In this document: positions 1 to 9,610 of the stretch, piece by piece
Layout: each line of letters opens with the position of its first letter
How positions within the stretch are numbered: position 1 is the stretch's first letter
Assembly (NCBI GenBank): GCA_964500805.1
Contig: CAZCQH010000013.1
Location: 48,385-112,384 of the forward strand
DNA from: Ga0077555 sp964500805
GTDB taxonomy: Bacteria; Pseudomonadota; Alphaproteobacteria; Rhizobiales; Hyphomicrobiaceae
DNA: 64,000 bases
Direction of reading: 5' to 3'
Notes under the pieces: model-generated
What the model was told of the DNA's origin: nothing
The model's database searches: none
What the model saw: only the letters and a program-made list of their open reading frames with translations
Translations under genes and position numbers: made by a program

Positions 1-1
1 C

Positions 2-112
2 GGGGCTAGCGATGACACTGTCCCCGGCAGCGAGACAGGCTCACCTTCGACCAATGCGCACCGACGACCTGCAAACGATGATTCGCCACCTCAGTCTGAG
101 ACGAGTTCGTGA
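2..112 (+). CDS. Possible C-terminal tail of a gene cut by the left edge
   Basis: One plus-strand frame is open from the left border to a TGA ending at position 112. It would encode about 36 residues rich in Ser, Asp, Thr and Pro, like a disordered C-terminal tail. No domain can be recognised, and a frame this short could stay open by chance. The facing gene is alkB on the minus strand. Confidence 0.22.
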   Translation, partial: GASDDTVPGSETGSPSTNAHRRPANDDSPPQSETSS

Positions 113-180
113 TCAACTTGAATGCTAGGAGGATAGACCGCTTTTACGGCCCAAGCTCGCTTGCAGTCTCGATCTAATCA

Positions 181-786
181 CTACGCAATTGTCACCCGCC
201 GCAAGGTCAAATTAATCCTGCCACCTTCCGGCAGGAGATCCGACGTTCCAGATAAAATGCGGTCGATGCCGTGGTACGCTAGGCGCGCGGCACCGCCCAA
301 TATGACCACGTCGCCGGAGCGAAGGACGATGCGCTCCTTTGGGTCCCCACGCTTCGGCCCACCGACATGAAAAATCGCGTCGTCGCCGAGTGACAGCGAG
401 ACAACCGGAGCAGCTTTGTCTTGCTCGTCCTCATCGCGATGGCTGCCGAGCTTGGTGCCCGCTCCATAATAGTTGACGAGGCAGGCCTCAGGCGCGAACG
501 GGTAGTCAGCGACAGCCTTCCAGAGATCGAGTAGCATTACTGGGATCGGCGGCCACGGCAGGCCCGTTTCTGGATGCGCCGCCTGGTACCTGTAACCGCC
601 GTCCCTGTCGGTCAGCCAGCCGAGGCTCCCGCAATTGGTCATTCTGACGGATAGCAGCTTCCCGGTTCGCGGCATGGCCGGCGAATAGAGCGGAGCAGCC
701 TCCACTATTTCCCGCAGATTGCGTAGCAGGGCGGTCTGTTGTGCGCGGCCGAAATGGCCTGGTAAATGGCGGAATCCTTGAATCAT
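181..786 (-). CDS. alkB: AlkB-type 2-oxoglutarate/Fe(II)-dependent DNA dealkylase
   Basis: This protein should remove alkyl groups oxidatively from N1-methyladenine and N3-methylcytosine in DNA, using Fe(II) and 2-oxoglutarate. The sequence shows the AlkB iron facial triad: the HxD pair in SHRDEDE and the distal His in AYHGI. The 2-oxoglutarate-binding arginines are in INLTLRRV near the C-terminus, and a TNCGSLGW block matches the E. coli substrate lid. From the ATG at 786 it has 201 residues. The frame continues upstream to a TTG at 855 (224 aa), so the start is uncertain; E. coli AlkB (216 aa) lies between the two. It is transcribed away from dnaK, leaving a shared promoter region. Identity is confident, start is not. 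Confidence 0.9.
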   Translation of the reverse strand: MIQGFRHLPGHFGRAQQTALLRNLREIVEAAPLYSPAMPRTGKLLSVRMTNCGSLGWLTDRDGGYRYQAAHPETGLPWPPIPVMLLDLWKAVADYPFAPEACLVNYYGAGTKLGSHRDEDEQDKAAPVVSLSLGDDAIFHVGGPKRGDPKERIVLRSGDVVILGGAARLAYHGIDRILSGTSDLLPEGGRINLTLRRVTIA

Positions 787-869
787 GGACGGGTCCGGCG
801 CATCTTTGGTCCACAGGCCAGGGCAACGCTCGAGCTGCAAAATTATCACTGCCAAACTTTGTCTGGACG

Positions 870-898
870 TTGCGGCTCGATTTGCCCGCCCCTATATA
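870..898 (+). promoter_or_regulatory. Candidate dnaK promoter
   Basis: TTGCGG at 870-875 and TATATA at 893-898 are separated by 17 bases, about 130 bases before dnaK. The -10 area reads CCCTATATA, which also resembles the C-rich -10 of sigma-32 (RpoH) heat-shock promoters. No CIRCE-type inverted repeat was noticed. It is assigned from spacing and resemblance only. Confidence 0.35.
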
Positions 899-1032
899 GC
901 CGAAAGTCGTGAAAATCAGCTCCTGGGAACCGCCAAGGCAGATAAAGGGGCCAGCTATCGGGTGCCAAACTGAGCCAGACAATCTGGCCGACGGGCCCGG
1001 GCGGTTCGCCGCAACAACAAAGGACTATGAAT

Positions 1033-2961
1033 ATGTCAAAAGTCATCGGGATTGATCTCGGAACGACAAACTCCTGTGTTGCCGTCATGGAAGGCGGGTC
1101 ACCGAAGGTCATCGCCAATGCGGAGGGAGCGAATACGACGCCCTCGATCGTTGCTTTCACCGAGGACGGCGAGCGCCTTGTAGGGCTCCCCGCCAAGCGG
1201 CAGGCGGTGACCAATCCAGTTAATACATTCTTTGCCATCAAGCGCCTTATCGGGCGTCGCTACAACGATCCGATGGTTGAGAAGGACAAGAAGCTCGTCC
1301 CCTACAAGATTGTGGAAGGTAAGAACGGTGACGCGTGGGTCGAATCACGCGGCAAGCAGTTCTCGCCGCAGCAGATCTCAGCCGACATCCTGCAGAAAAT
1401 GAAGGAAACCGCGGAGGCCTATCTCGGTCACGCGGTGACGCAGGCCGTGATCACCGTGCCCGCTTACTTCAATGATGCCCAGAGGCAGGCGACGAAGGAT
1501 GCCGGTAAGATTGCGGGTCTCGAGGTGCTCCGCATTATCAACGAGCCCACGGCGGCAGCGCTCGCTTACGGCCTCGACAAGAAGAAAGATTCCAAGACCA
1601 TCGCGGTCTATGACCTTGGCGGCGGCACGTTTGATATCTCGGTGCTCGAGATCGGAGATGGCGTGTTCGAGGTGAAGTCGACGAACGGCGATACGTTCCT
1701 CGGCGGAGAAGACTTTGATATGCGCCTGGTCGAGTATCTTGCAGCCGAGTTTAAGAAGGAGAACGGCATTGATCTCCGAAATGACAAACTCGCGCTGCAG
1801 CGCCTTAAGGAAGCTTCCGAGAAAGCAAAGATCGAGCTGTCGAGCGCCCAGCAAACCGAGATCAACCTGCCCTTCATAACGGCTGATCAGTCCGGCCCGA
1901 AGCACATTGCCATGAAGCTCACGCGGGCGAAGCTCGAGAGCTTGGTCGAGGATTTGATCCTCAAGACCATCGGCCCGTGCGAGCAGGCGCTGAAGGACGC
2001 AGGCCTGAAAGCGGCCGACATCAATGAAGTTGTTCTCGTCGGTGGCATGACGCGCATGCCGCGCGTGCAAGCCGAGGTCAAGAAGCTGTTCGGCAAGGAG
2101 CCCCATAAGGGCGTAAACCCGGACGAGGTTGTAGCGATCGGCGCAGCGATCCAAGGCGGCGTGCTGAAAGGCGACGTCAAAGACGTGCTTTTGCTCGACG
2201 TCACGCCGCTGTCTCTCGGTATCGAGACGCTAGGTGGCGTATTTACTCGCCTGATCGACCGTAACACCACCATTCCGACCAAGAAGTCGCAAACATTCTC
2301 CACGGCCGAAGACGGCCAGCGCGCGGTGACGATTAATGTCAGTCAGGGCGAGCGCGAGATGGCGGCCGACAATAAGCTGCTCGGCAGATTTGACCTGGAC
2401 GGTATCGCTCCGGCACCGCGCGGGGTGCCGCAAATCGAAGTCACATTCGATATCGACGCCAACGGCATCGTGCACGTGTCCGCCAAGGACAAGAAGACCG
2501 GCAAGGAGCAGTCCATTCGCATCCAAGCGTCCGGTGGACTGTCCGATGCCGATATCAAGCGCATGACCGAGGAGGCCGAGCGCTTCAAGGACGAGGACAA
2601 GAAAAAACGCGAACTCGTCGAGGCGCGCAACCAAGCCGATCACTTCGCAGCCCAGATCGAGAAGGATCTGAAGGAGCACGGCGACAAGATTGGTTCGGCG
2701 GACAAGACGTCCATCGAGACCGCACTTGCGAGCTTGAAGGAGGCTGCCAAGGGCGACGACGCCGAGAAGATCAAGGCCGCGAACAATGCATTGATGCAGG
2801 CATCGATGAAGCTCGGCGAGGCAATTTACGGTGCCAATAAGGCCGAAGCTGACAATACGGATGCGGGCAGCCCCTCCGAGACGAAGAGTGGCAAAGGCGG
2901 TGAGAATGTCGTCGATGCCGACTTCGAGGAAGTGAAGGACGACAAGAAGAAGTCGGCTTGA
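1033..2961 (+). CDS. dnaK: Molecular chaperone DnaK (Hsp70)
   Basis: ATP-dependent cytosolic chaperone that binds exposed hydrophobic segments and works with DnaJ and GrpE. The N-terminal nucleotide-binding domain begins with IGIDLGTTNS and contains the phosphate-binding block DLGGGTFD and the VGGMTRMP segment. The substrate-binding domain (from about residue 385) is followed by a helical lid and an acidic tail ending DADFEEVKDDKKK, typical of proteobacterial DnaK. Length 642 aa is normal. An ATG at 1027 precedes this one by two codons. I prefer 1033 because the AAAGGA at about 1018-1023 is better spaced from it and because MSKVIGIDLG is the usual family start. dnaJ follows after 174 bases on the same strand. 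Confidence 0.98.
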   Translation: MSKVIGIDLGTTNSCVAVMEGGSPKVIANAEGANTTPSIVAFTEDGERLVGLPAKRQAVTNPVNTFFAIKRLIGRRYNDPMVEKDKKLVPYKIVEGKNGDAWVESRGKQFSPQQISADILQKMKETAEAYLGHAVTQAVITVPAYFNDAQRQATKDAGKIAGLEVLRIINEPTAAALAYGLDKKKDSKTIAVYDLGGGTFDISVLEIGDGVFEVKSTNGDTFLGGEDFDMRLVEYLAAEFKKENGIDLRNDKLALQRLKEASEKAKIELSSAQQTEINLPFITADQSGPKHIAMKLTRAKLESLVEDLILKTIGPCEQALKDAGLKAADINEVVLVGGMTRMPRVQAEVKKLFGKEPHKGVNPDEVVAIGAAIQGGVLKGDVKDVLLLDVTPLSLGIETLGGVFTRLIDRNTTIPTKKSQTFSTAEDGQRAVTINVSQGEREMAADNKLLGRFDLDGIAPAPRGVPQIEVTFDIDANGIVHVSAKDKKTGKEQSIRIQASGGLSDADIKRMTEEAERFKDEDKKKRELVEARNQADHFAAQIEKDLKEHGDKIGSADKTSIETALASLKEAAKGDDAEKIKAANNALMQASMKLGEAIYGANKAEADNTDAGSPSETKSGKGGENVVDADFEEVKDDKKKSA

Positions 2962-3135
2962 CATCGGAGTGCACGCTCATGGCCCTCGCGGTGCCGCCAA
3001 GCGCTGGATTGCTGAGTGATCCAAGCAAAGGCGGTCAGGCGGGGGCCAAGTGCGTTCTGCCTTGGCAACTCGCATCTGTTTGTCTGCGAGCGATGTCGAT
3101 CCAACGCGTGGGGTGGGTGGTGGAAAGCGCGGGCA

Positions 3136-4287
3136 ATGGCGAAGCGTGATTATTACGAGTCACTGGGCGTCAAGCGCAGTGCGACAGAAAACGATTTGAA
3201 GTCTGCATTTCGCAAGGCGGCGATGGAATGTCATCCTGATCGCCATCCTGGTGACAAGGCGGCGGAGCAGCGGTTCAAGGAAATCAACGAGGCGTACGAG
3301 GTTCTGAAGGACCCGCAGAAGCGCGCGGCCTACGATCAGTTTGGACACGCGGCGTTCGAGGGTGGCCGTGGGCCCGGCGGCCCCGGCGGCTTCGGGCCGG
3401 ACTTCGCTTCATCGATGTCCGATATTTTCGACGATCTCTTCGGCGAATTCATGGGTGGTCGGCGCAGCGGCCAGCGCGGGCGCGGCTCTGGACGAGAGCG
3501 CGGTGCTGACCTTCGCTATAACATGGAGATTTCGCTCGCCGAGGCCTTTGTCGGAAAGCAGGCGCAGATCCGTGTTCCGACATCAATCGGCTGCGAAACG
3601 TGCACCGGTACCGGCGCCAAGCCTGGCACGAAGCCGTCGGCCTGTCCCACCTGTCAGGGTCAGGGCAAGGTACGCGCAAGCCAAGGTTTCTTTACCATTG
3701 AGCGGGTTTGCCCCTCATGTCAGGGACGCGGTGAGTTCATCGAGGACCCCTGCGCCAATTGCAAGGGCGCAGGTCGCGTTACCAAGGAGCGAACTCTTGC
3801 GGTCAGTATTCCGGCGGGAGTCGAGGACGGCACGCGCATTCGTCTTGCGGGCGAAGGTGAAGCAGGCGTGCGCGGCGGTCCGACCGGCGATCTTTACATC
3901 TTCTTATCGATCAAACCGCACGAATTCTTCCAGCGCGATGGCGCCGATGTATTCTGCCGCGCCCCGATATCGATGACGACGGCTGCACTCGGTGGGACAA
4001 TCGAAGTTCCGACGCTCGACGGGTCGAGAGTCAAAATGCCGGTTCCCGCCGGCACCGAAACCGGAAAGCAATTCCGGCTCAAAGGTAAGGGCATGCCGGT
4101 GTTGCGCTCGAAAGTACATGGCGACATGTACATTCAGGTTGAAGTCGAGACGCCAAAGCATTTGACCAAGCGCCAGCGCGAGCTGCTTGAGGAGTTCGAG
4201 AAGGAGTCGAAGGCCGAGAACAATCCCGCCTCCTCCGGCTTTTTCTCACGCGTGAAGGAGTTCTTCGACGGCGGCGGCAAATCCTGA
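3136..4287 (+). CDS. dnaJ: Co-chaperone DnaJ (Hsp40)
   Basis: DnaJ delivers substrates to DnaK and stimulates its ATPase. The J domain occupies residues 1-70 with the HPD tripeptide at 33-35, followed by a Gly/Phe-rich linker (GGRGPGGPGGFGPDF). Four CxxCxGxG zinc-finger repeats follow (CETCTGTG, CPTCQGQG, CPSCQGRG, CANCKGAG), then the C-terminal substrate-binding domains, giving 383 aa in all. The reading frame extends upstream to an ATG at 3016, but the 40 extra residues have no family counterpart. The start at 3136 (MAKRDYYESLGV) gives the standard DnaJ N-terminus. Its position after dnaK supports a shared heat-shock unit. Confidence 0.97.
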   Translation: MAKRDYYESLGVKRSATENDLKSAFRKAAMECHPDRHPGDKAAEQRFKEINEAYEVLKDPQKRAAYDQFGHAAFEGGRGPGGPGGFGPDFASSMSDIFDDLFGEFMGGRRSGQRGRGSGRERGADLRYNMEISLAEAFVGKQAQIRVPTSIGCETCTGTGAKPGTKPSACPTCQGQGKVRASQGFFTIERVCPSCQGRGEFIEDPCANCKGAGRVTKERTLAVSIPAGVEDGTRIRLAGEGEAGVRGGPTGDLYIFLSIKPHEFFQRDGADVFCRAPISMTTAALGGTIEVPTLDGSRVKMPVPAGTETGKQFRLKGKGMPVLRSKVHGDMYIQVEVETPKHLTKRQRELLEEFEKESKAENNPASSGFFSRVKEFFDGGGKS

Positions 4288-4451
4288 GAGCTCGGGAGTA
4301 CTTCCGCGCATTGTTGATTGGCGAGCTGACGGCGCATCCTGCTGCGCCGGCCGCAATCAATGCTCCGAGCATGCAGCAGCCGTTCATTGACGACCAGGCT
4401 TGGTGCACTTAGCCTTCAGCGATCGACCACTTCGTTCGCGCGGAGGAAGAC

Positions 4452-6191
4452 ATGGCTTTGATCCCAGTCCATGACCTCGTTATCCGAAACGGAACCATTG
4501 TCGATGGGACTGGGGCGGCGCCGCGCGAGGGCGATGTCGCGATAACTGGCGGGCGCATTAGCGCTATCGGCAAGGTGTCGGGTTCGGGCCGCGAGGAAAT
4601 CGATGCATGCGGCAAGCTGGTGACACCGGGATTCGTCGATGTTCACACGCACTATGACGGGCAGGCTGTGTGGGACAGCCACCTCGCGCCCTCGGCGTGG
4701 CATGGCGTGACGACCGCCGTAATGGGCAACTGCGGCGTTGGATTTGCGCCTTGCCGGGCGGCCGATCGCGACAAGCTGATAGAATTGATGGAGGGCGTCG
4801 AGGACATTCCGGGACCGGTGCTGCACGAGGGGCTCGTCTGGTCTTGGGAGAGCTTCCCCGAGTATCTGGCGACACTGGATCGCCAAAGGCGCGATCTCGA
4901 TCTCTGTGCATTGCTTCCGCACGCCGCAGTACGGGTCTACGTGATGGGTGAGCGCGCAATCCAGCACGAGAAGGCGACGCGCGAGGACATTGCCCGAATG
5001 CGCGCACTGGCGAGGGAGGCGGTCCGCGCAGGCGCCTTCGGCTTTTCGACCTCGCGCACCATTGCGCATAAGAGCGTGACCGGTGAGTACACGCCGACTT
5101 TGCGCGCACATGAGGAGGAACTGACTGGCATTGCCTTGGGCCTCAAAGACGCAGGCTCGGGCTTTGTCGAGATCGTATCCGACTGGCGCGATGCGCGGGC
5201 CGAAATGGCTATGTTGCGGCGCGTGGCCGAGTCGAGCGGCCGCCCGATCCTTTACTCGCTCATTCAGTGGCACGATCCTGCACGCTCACAGGTTTGGCGT
5301 CATCTCATGGACGAGGCAGATGCGGCAGTTCGCGATGGGGTCTCGATCCGCGGTGTGTTTCCGCCACGCGCCGTCGGCTCGCTGCTCGGCCTCGAGGGGA
5401 GCCAGAACCCGTTCAGTGGAACTCCGACCTACAGATCAATTGCACACCTGGGTCTCTCGGAACGCGTCGCCGCCATGCGCGATCCCGAGATACGCCGTCG
5501 CATACTTTCCGAGGACCCGATCGCGGAGTCGACGTTCCCGCTGATCCGGTTCCTCTCGTATGACCAGATGTTCCCATTCGGCAGCCCGCCAAACTATTTG
5601 CCGAGGAAAGAAGACTCTGCCGCCACCGTCGCGAAGCGAACTGGACGGTCGGCCGCCGACGTCGCCTACGATTGGCTGCTCCTGGATGAGGGTCGCGCAT
5701 TCCTTTACACCCCGCTCGTCAACTATGCTGATTTCAATCTCTCGGCGGCCGAAGCAATGCTTGCAAACCGCAATACGGTCATGGGGCTCGGTGACGGCGG
5801 CGCACATGTTGGTTTCATCCTCGATGCTGGATTTCCCACGTGGCTGCTCACGTACTGGGGCAAGGAGCGGCGTGCCTATCCGGTTGAGGAGCTCGTTCGC
5901 CGGTTGACGTCAGACCCGGCCGGTGCGGTTGGACTTTCGGATCGAGGCACATTGACGGCAGGGAAGAAGGCAGACATCAACATCATCGACTACGACAAGC
6001 TCTCATTCGGAAAACCATACCTGGCATTCGATTTGCCGGCAGGTGGTCGCCGGTTGCTCCAGAAAGCCTCTGGTTTTGAAGCAACAATCCTTTCCGGTAA
6101 GGTGACTTACCGAGATGGACAAGCAACCGGCGCGCTGCCGGGTCGGCTGATCAGGGGCCCGCAAGGCGCAGCGCGAATGGCGGCGGAGTAG
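4452..6191 (+). CDS. N-acyl-D-amino-acid deacylase family amidohydrolase
   Basis: Metal-dependent amidohydrolase of the D-aminoacylase group (COG3653 type), predicted to hydrolyse N-acyl-D-amino acids or related amides. The metal-binding HxH is H65-T-H67 in DVHTHYDGQ. The cysteine ligand typical of this subgroup is in GNCGVGFAP (C94), and the catalytic/metal Asp is in GDGGAHVG (D448). The small N- and C-terminal beta domains of the superfamily are present (DLVIRNGTIVDGTG; DINIIDYDKL). At 579 aa it is slightly longer than characterised D-aminoacylases (about 480-500). A good ribosome site, GGAGGAAG, lies just before the ATG. Substrate cannot be read from the sequence; dihydroorotase-like or hydantoinase-like activity is a less likely alternative. 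Confidence 0.85.
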   Translation: MALIPVHDLVIRNGTIVDGTGAAPREGDVAITGGRISAIGKVSGSGREEIDACGKLVTPGFVDVHTHYDGQAVWDSHLAPSAWHGVTTAVMGNCGVGFAPCRAADRDKLIELMEGVEDIPGPVLHEGLVWSWESFPEYLATLDRQRRDLDLCALLPHAAVRVYVMGERAIQHEKATREDIARMRALAREAVRAGAFGFSTSRTIAHKSVTGEYTPTLRAHEEELTGIALGLKDAGSGFVEIVSDWRDARAEMAMLRRVAESSGRPILYSLIQWHDPARSQVWRHLMDEADAAVRDGVSIRGVFPPRAVGSLLGLEGSQNPFSGTPTYRSIAHLGLSERVAAMRDPEIRRRILSEDPIAESTFPLIRFLSYDQMFPFGSPPNYLPRKEDSAATVAKRTGRSAADVAYDWLLLDEGRAFLYTPLVNYADFNLSAAEAMLANRNTVMGLGDGGAHVGFILDAGFPTWLLTYWGKERRAYPVEELVRRLTSDPAGAVGLSDRGTLTAGKKADINIIDYDKLSFGKPYLAFDLPAGGRRLLQKASGFEATILSGKVTYRDGQATGALPGRLIRGPQGAARMAAE

Positions 6192-6301
6192 TGCGAGCAT
6201 ATCTGCACATATCCAGTGCTTCGAGTTCCTATATTGTTCTTGACCACAATATGATGGCGCACTAACCTGAAACCAGATTTTCTTCTGGGAAGGGTGGCGC
6301 C

Positions 6302-7855
6302 ATGTATGGCCAGATTTCCACGCTCGCTTTTGTCGGCATCGAAGCTCGCCCTGTCGACGTCGAGGTGCGGATCACGTCAGGCAAGGCCGTATTCAATATT
6401 GTGGGTCTACCCGACAAAGCGATCGCAGAGAGCCGCGAACGGGTGCGAAGCGCGCTGCATGCCACCGGGCTCGGCTTTCCGCGCAAGCGAGTGACTGTGA
6501 ACCTTGCGCCGGCCGACCTGCCCAAGGAGGGCAGTCACTTCGATCTTCCGATTGCACTGGCCCTGATGTCGGCGATGGGGGCCATCTCACCTGATGCCAT
6601 TGAAGGCTACGCGTCGATTGGCGAGCTGGCGCTCGATGCCTCGATCCGGCCTGTTGTCGGCGGGCTGCCGGCCGCGATTGGCGCTAACGCAATCGGCAAG
6701 GGCCTCATCTGTCCGGAAAATGCCGGCGCGGAAGCCGCCTGGGCGGCAGAGGACATGGCCATCCTTGCGGCACCCCATTTGTTGTCTTTGGTCAACCACT
6801 TCAAAGGACGGCAGGTGCTATCGCGCCCGGAGCCAAACCTTTCGGAAGCGCCTACGGGGTTGCATGATCTGGCCGATGTGCGCGGTCAAGAATCGGCCAA
6901 GCGCGCACTTGAGGTAGCCGCTGCGGGCGGCCACAATTTGCTTATGGTTGGCCCGCCGGGCTCGGGCAAATCTATGCTTGCCTCTCGCCTACCTTCGATC
7001 CTACCCCCGCTGGAGCCGGCCGAGATGCTGGAAGTATCAATGGTTCTGTCTCTTGCGGGGGAGCTCGCCGACGGGCGCATCGCGCGGCATCGCCCATTCC
7101 GGTCGCCCCATCATTCGGCGAGCATGGCAGCCCTCGTTGGCGGCGGAACGAGACCGAAACCTGGCGAGATCTCGCTTGCGCACCGGGGCGTTCTCTTCCT
7201 GGACGAGTTGCCGGAGTTCCATCCAAATGTGCTCGACTCGCTGCGACAGCCCCTCGAGACCGGAGAAGTCATCATTGCTCGGGCGAACCATCGCATCGCA
7301 TTTCCTGCGCGTTTCCAACTCGTCGCGGCCATGAACCCTTGCAAGTGCGGCGGCGGGGTGGCGGGACAGTCGTGCAAACGAGGACCGCGTTGCGCCAGCG
7401 ACTATCAGGCGCGCCTCTCCGGGCCGTTCCTGGACCGAATCGACTTGCAGATTGAAGTACCGCAAGTCTCGGCTGCTGATCTTACCCTGCCGGCACCTTC
7501 AGAAGGGAGCACCGAAGTGCGTGCGCGTGTCACAGCGGCCCGGCAGCGCCAAGTTCAGCGCTACGCGGCACTCGGTCCCGAAGCGCGTCGCGTGCGCACC
7601 AATGCAGAATGCTCAGGCCGTATCCTCGATCAGGTCGCCGCGCCCGACGCCGAGGGTCTGGCCTTGATGCGAAAGGCTGCGGAATCTTTAAGTCTGTCAG
7701 CTCGCGGCTTCCATCGCACGCTCAAGGTTGCCCGCACCATTGCGGATCTCGAGGGCGCGGAGAGCGTAGGTCGCGCGCACATTGCCGAGGCGCTGAGCTA
7801 CCGCGCCGAGATGCTCGATCAACGCGGAGCGGCCGGGGCGGCAGCGGCGGCTTGA
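6302..7855 (+). CDS. comM: YifB/ComM family Mg-chelatase-like AAA+ ATPase
   Basis: The N-terminal ChlI-like domain (MYGQISTLAFVGIEARPVDVEV, residues 1-190) is followed by an AAA+ module with Walker A GPPGSGKS at about 217-224. Further motifs are HHSASMAALVGGG, the Walker B-type LFLDELPEF, and a C-terminal Mg_chelatase_C region. ComM in Vibrio is a hexameric helicase promoting branch migration during natural transformation; YifB proteins are widespread in species not known to be transformable, so the role here is inferred. Length (517 aa) is standard. No competence genes are seen nearby. The gene converges with the metallo-hydrolase at 8030. Confidence 0.93.
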   Translation: MYGQISTLAFVGIEARPVDVEVRITSGKAVFNIVGLPDKAIAESRERVRSALHATGLGFPRKRVTVNLAPADLPKEGSHFDLPIALALMSAMGAISPDAIEGYASIGELALDASIRPVVGGLPAAIGANAIGKGLICPENAGAEAAWAAEDMAILAAPHLLSLVNHFKGRQVLSRPEPNLSEAPTGLHDLADVRGQESAKRALEVAAAGGHNLLMVGPPGSGKSMLASRLPSILPPLEPAEMLEVSMVLSLAGELADGRIARHRPFRSPHHSASMAALVGGGTRPKPGEISLAHRGVLFLDELPEFHPNVLDSLRQPLETGEVIIARANHRIAFPARFQLVAAMNPCKCGGGVAGQSCKRGPRCASDYQARLSGPFLDRIDLQIEVPQVSAADLTLPAPSEGSTEVRARVTAARQRQVQRYAALGPEARRVRTNAECSGRILDQVAAPDAEGLALMRKAAESLSLSARGFHRTLKVARTIADLEGAESVGRAHIAEALSYRAEMLDQRGAAGAAAAA

Positions 7856-7895
7856 TACGGCAGCAATGCCTGAGCGGTTGTGCTCCAGGCACGGC

Positions 7896-8001
7896 GGTGC
7901 GGTCCGGGAATGAGCCGACCGCACCCGCCGTTGGGTCAACTTCCGCTAGTATGAACTGCAGTGTAGGCAGGTACGGCCGGATTGCGGAAGTCGGCCGTAC
8001 C
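7896..8001. terminator. Two strong hairpins between convergent genes
   Basis: GGTGCGGTC (7896-7904) pairs with GACCGCACC (7917-7925), and GGTACGGCCG (7970-7979) pairs with CGGCCGTACC (7992-8001). Both lie in the 174-base gap between the stop codons of the convergent comM-like gene and the metallo-hydrolase, where a bidirectional terminator is expected. Neither has a T-tract, so intrinsic termination is uncertain; they may instead be transcript 3' end stabilisers. Confidence 0.4.
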
Positions 8002-8029
8002 CGTGCGGAATTGACCGGATCTCGAGCTC

Positions 8030-9046
8030 TCACGCCTTCTTCGGGGGAATATTCACGATCTCCATCGGCGCAGCGTGGTACTTGAACCCGTCGCCGTGCT
8101 TCGACACGTGTCCCATTCCTGGCCACGGGAAATGGAAAGCCATGAGCGGGATTTTCTTGGTCGCCAGCATGTCGAGGATCTTCACTCGTGTTGCCGCCGA
8201 TTGCTTGGGATCTGTGTCGTAGGCGAACTCGAGCCGCGGTTTCTCGACGAGCAGGATTTGATGGTGCGTCAGGTCGCCGATGAAGCAGGCCTGCTTGCCG
8301 TCGCTCTCGATCATGTAAACCATATGCCCGACAGTGTGGCCTGGCGCTGCAATGGCTGTCACTCCCGGCACCACCGCATCGCCGTCCTTCACGAACTTGA
8401 TCCGATCGCGATAGGGCAGCAGGTTCTTTCGGGCATGCTCAATAAACGACTTTATTTTTTCGTCTTTGAGCTTAGCCTCGTCCGTCCAGAACTTGAAATC
8501 GGCCTCGCTCAGATAGACCGTCGCGTTGGGAAAGAGGCGCCGCCCACGCGCGTCCACCATGCCTCCGATATGATCGATGTGCGCGTGGCTGATCACGATT
8601 GCATCGATCTGCCCGGGTTGGATACCGGCTTCGCGCAGGCTCTGCAGCAAGCGGCCCGTCGTCGGCCCGAAAGTCTTCAATGTCCCCATGCCAGTGTCGA
8701 ACAGAACGAGGTGGGTCCCTGTATTCACCACCGGCGAGTTCTGCTCGAGCACCACTTGCGTCGCAGAGAGATAGTTGTCGGTCAGCAGCTTGGTGATCTC
8801 ATCCTTGGATGCTCCCAGGAAATTGCTGGAGGGATCACCGAGTGGCAATGGGCCGTCGGAGACCATCGTCACCTGCGCTTTCCCGAGCGATGTTCTGTAG
8901 AAGTACGGCGCCTGCGATTTCAGCTGTGGCGCCTTGGCGACTGCTTCGCCGGGGAAATTGCCAACGGCCGAACCGGCCAGTCCGGCACCAGCTATGGAAG
9001 CAGTGCCCAGCAAGGCACTTCTGCGCGAGATATCGAATTCTGCCAT
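8030..9046 (-). CDS. Tat-exported metallo-beta-lactamase-fold hydrolase
   Basis: The MBL-fold zinc hydrolase signature is HxHxDH in ISHAHIDHIGGM, with further metal ligands in APGHTVGHM and IGDLTHH. The N-terminus carries a twin-arginine signal (DISRRSALLGTASIAGAGLAGSAVG), so the enzyme should be exported folded, presumably already metal-loaded. Of two in-frame ATGs I chose 9046, because AGGAGAG sits about 8 bases upstream and it gives a compact Tat leader (338 aa). The start at 9067 lacks this support. Family members include lactonases, arylsulfatase-like and quorum-quenching enzymes; the substrate is not predictable here. Confidence 0.88.
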   Translation of the reverse strand: MAEFDISRRSALLGTASIAGAGLAGSAVGNFPGEAVAKAPQLKSQAPYFYRTSLGKAQVTMVSDGPLPLGDPSSNFLGASKDEITKLLTDNYLSATQVVLEQNSPVVNTGTHLVLFDTGMGTLKTFGPTTGRLLQSLREAGIQPGQIDAIVISHAHIDHIGGMVDARGRRLFPNATVYLSEADFKFWTDEAKLKDEKIKSFIEHARKNLLPYRDRIKFVKDGDAVVPGVTAIAAPGHTVGHMVYMIESDGKQACFIGDLTHHQILLVEKPRLEFAYDTDPKQSAATRVKILDMLATKKIPLMAFHFPWPGMGHVSKHGDGFKYHAAPMEIVNIPPKKA

Positions 9047-9610
9047 TGTCGCTTCTCTCCTGGCCATTTCTTTGGCTGTTTCAGACGACGTTTGGACGCC
9101 GCTGCTAACCCCGTTCCGCGCGATGCGTGAAGAGCCCTGAAGCGCCAGGTGCTAGTAAATTTTGTACGGCCCCCGGCATCCGCGACGTCCCACGTACACG
9201 CGGTTACTAAAGTCAGCGTTTGATCATGCGTGCTCGTGCGGCGCCCAGCAATGAGAATCGTTCAGGAGCTACGAGAATTGCTCTCGGCTGATCTGCCTAC
9301 CAGTAGCCAATCAGCTATCGGACAATCTCTCGAGGAGCTTGGCCCGTTTCAGCCAACGGGATGCACCCTTTCCTCCAAACGCCGAGCCGTACCAGTCGCG
9401 AGGTCGCACCTGCGCGACTGCAAGCGCCGCTTCTTTGAGGACGCACCTGCTTGAGCAGGCGCTGTGGCACATACAAATAAAGGCTTGACAATGTGAGGTT
9501 CTAGAATACAAAAAGAACGATCATTCGTCTTTTATACCGCTTTGCAGCATTTCCCGGCAGGATGAGCGACTTCGGGATGCAAACGGGCCATCGAAAGAAC
9601 AGCTGCATCC
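9047..9610. other. Intergenic region holding the efflux-operon promoter
   Basis: This 564-base gap separates the divergent metallo-hydrolase and tetR genes. Short open frames here have no recognisable product. The tetR-proximal half is more A+T-rich and contains a TTGACA box and an imperfect palindrome (see the separate entry). Confidence 0.5.
9485..9533 (+). promoter_or_regulatory. Candidate promoter and TetR-type operator of the efflux operon
   Basis: A perfect -35 box TTGACA lies at 9485-9490. An imperfect palindrome centred on ACGA-TCAT-TCGT (9517-9528), flanked by A-rich and T-rich arms to 9512-9533, sits about 80 bases before the tetR start. Position and ACGA/TCGT half-sites suit an AcrR-like autoregulatory operator. 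The -10 box is not clear, so exact promoter boundaries are uncertain. Confidence 0.4.

Noticed and set aside
1378..2154. Long minus-strand frame inside dnaK
   Set aside because: It is antisense to the highly conserved DnaK coding sequence, with atypical composition.
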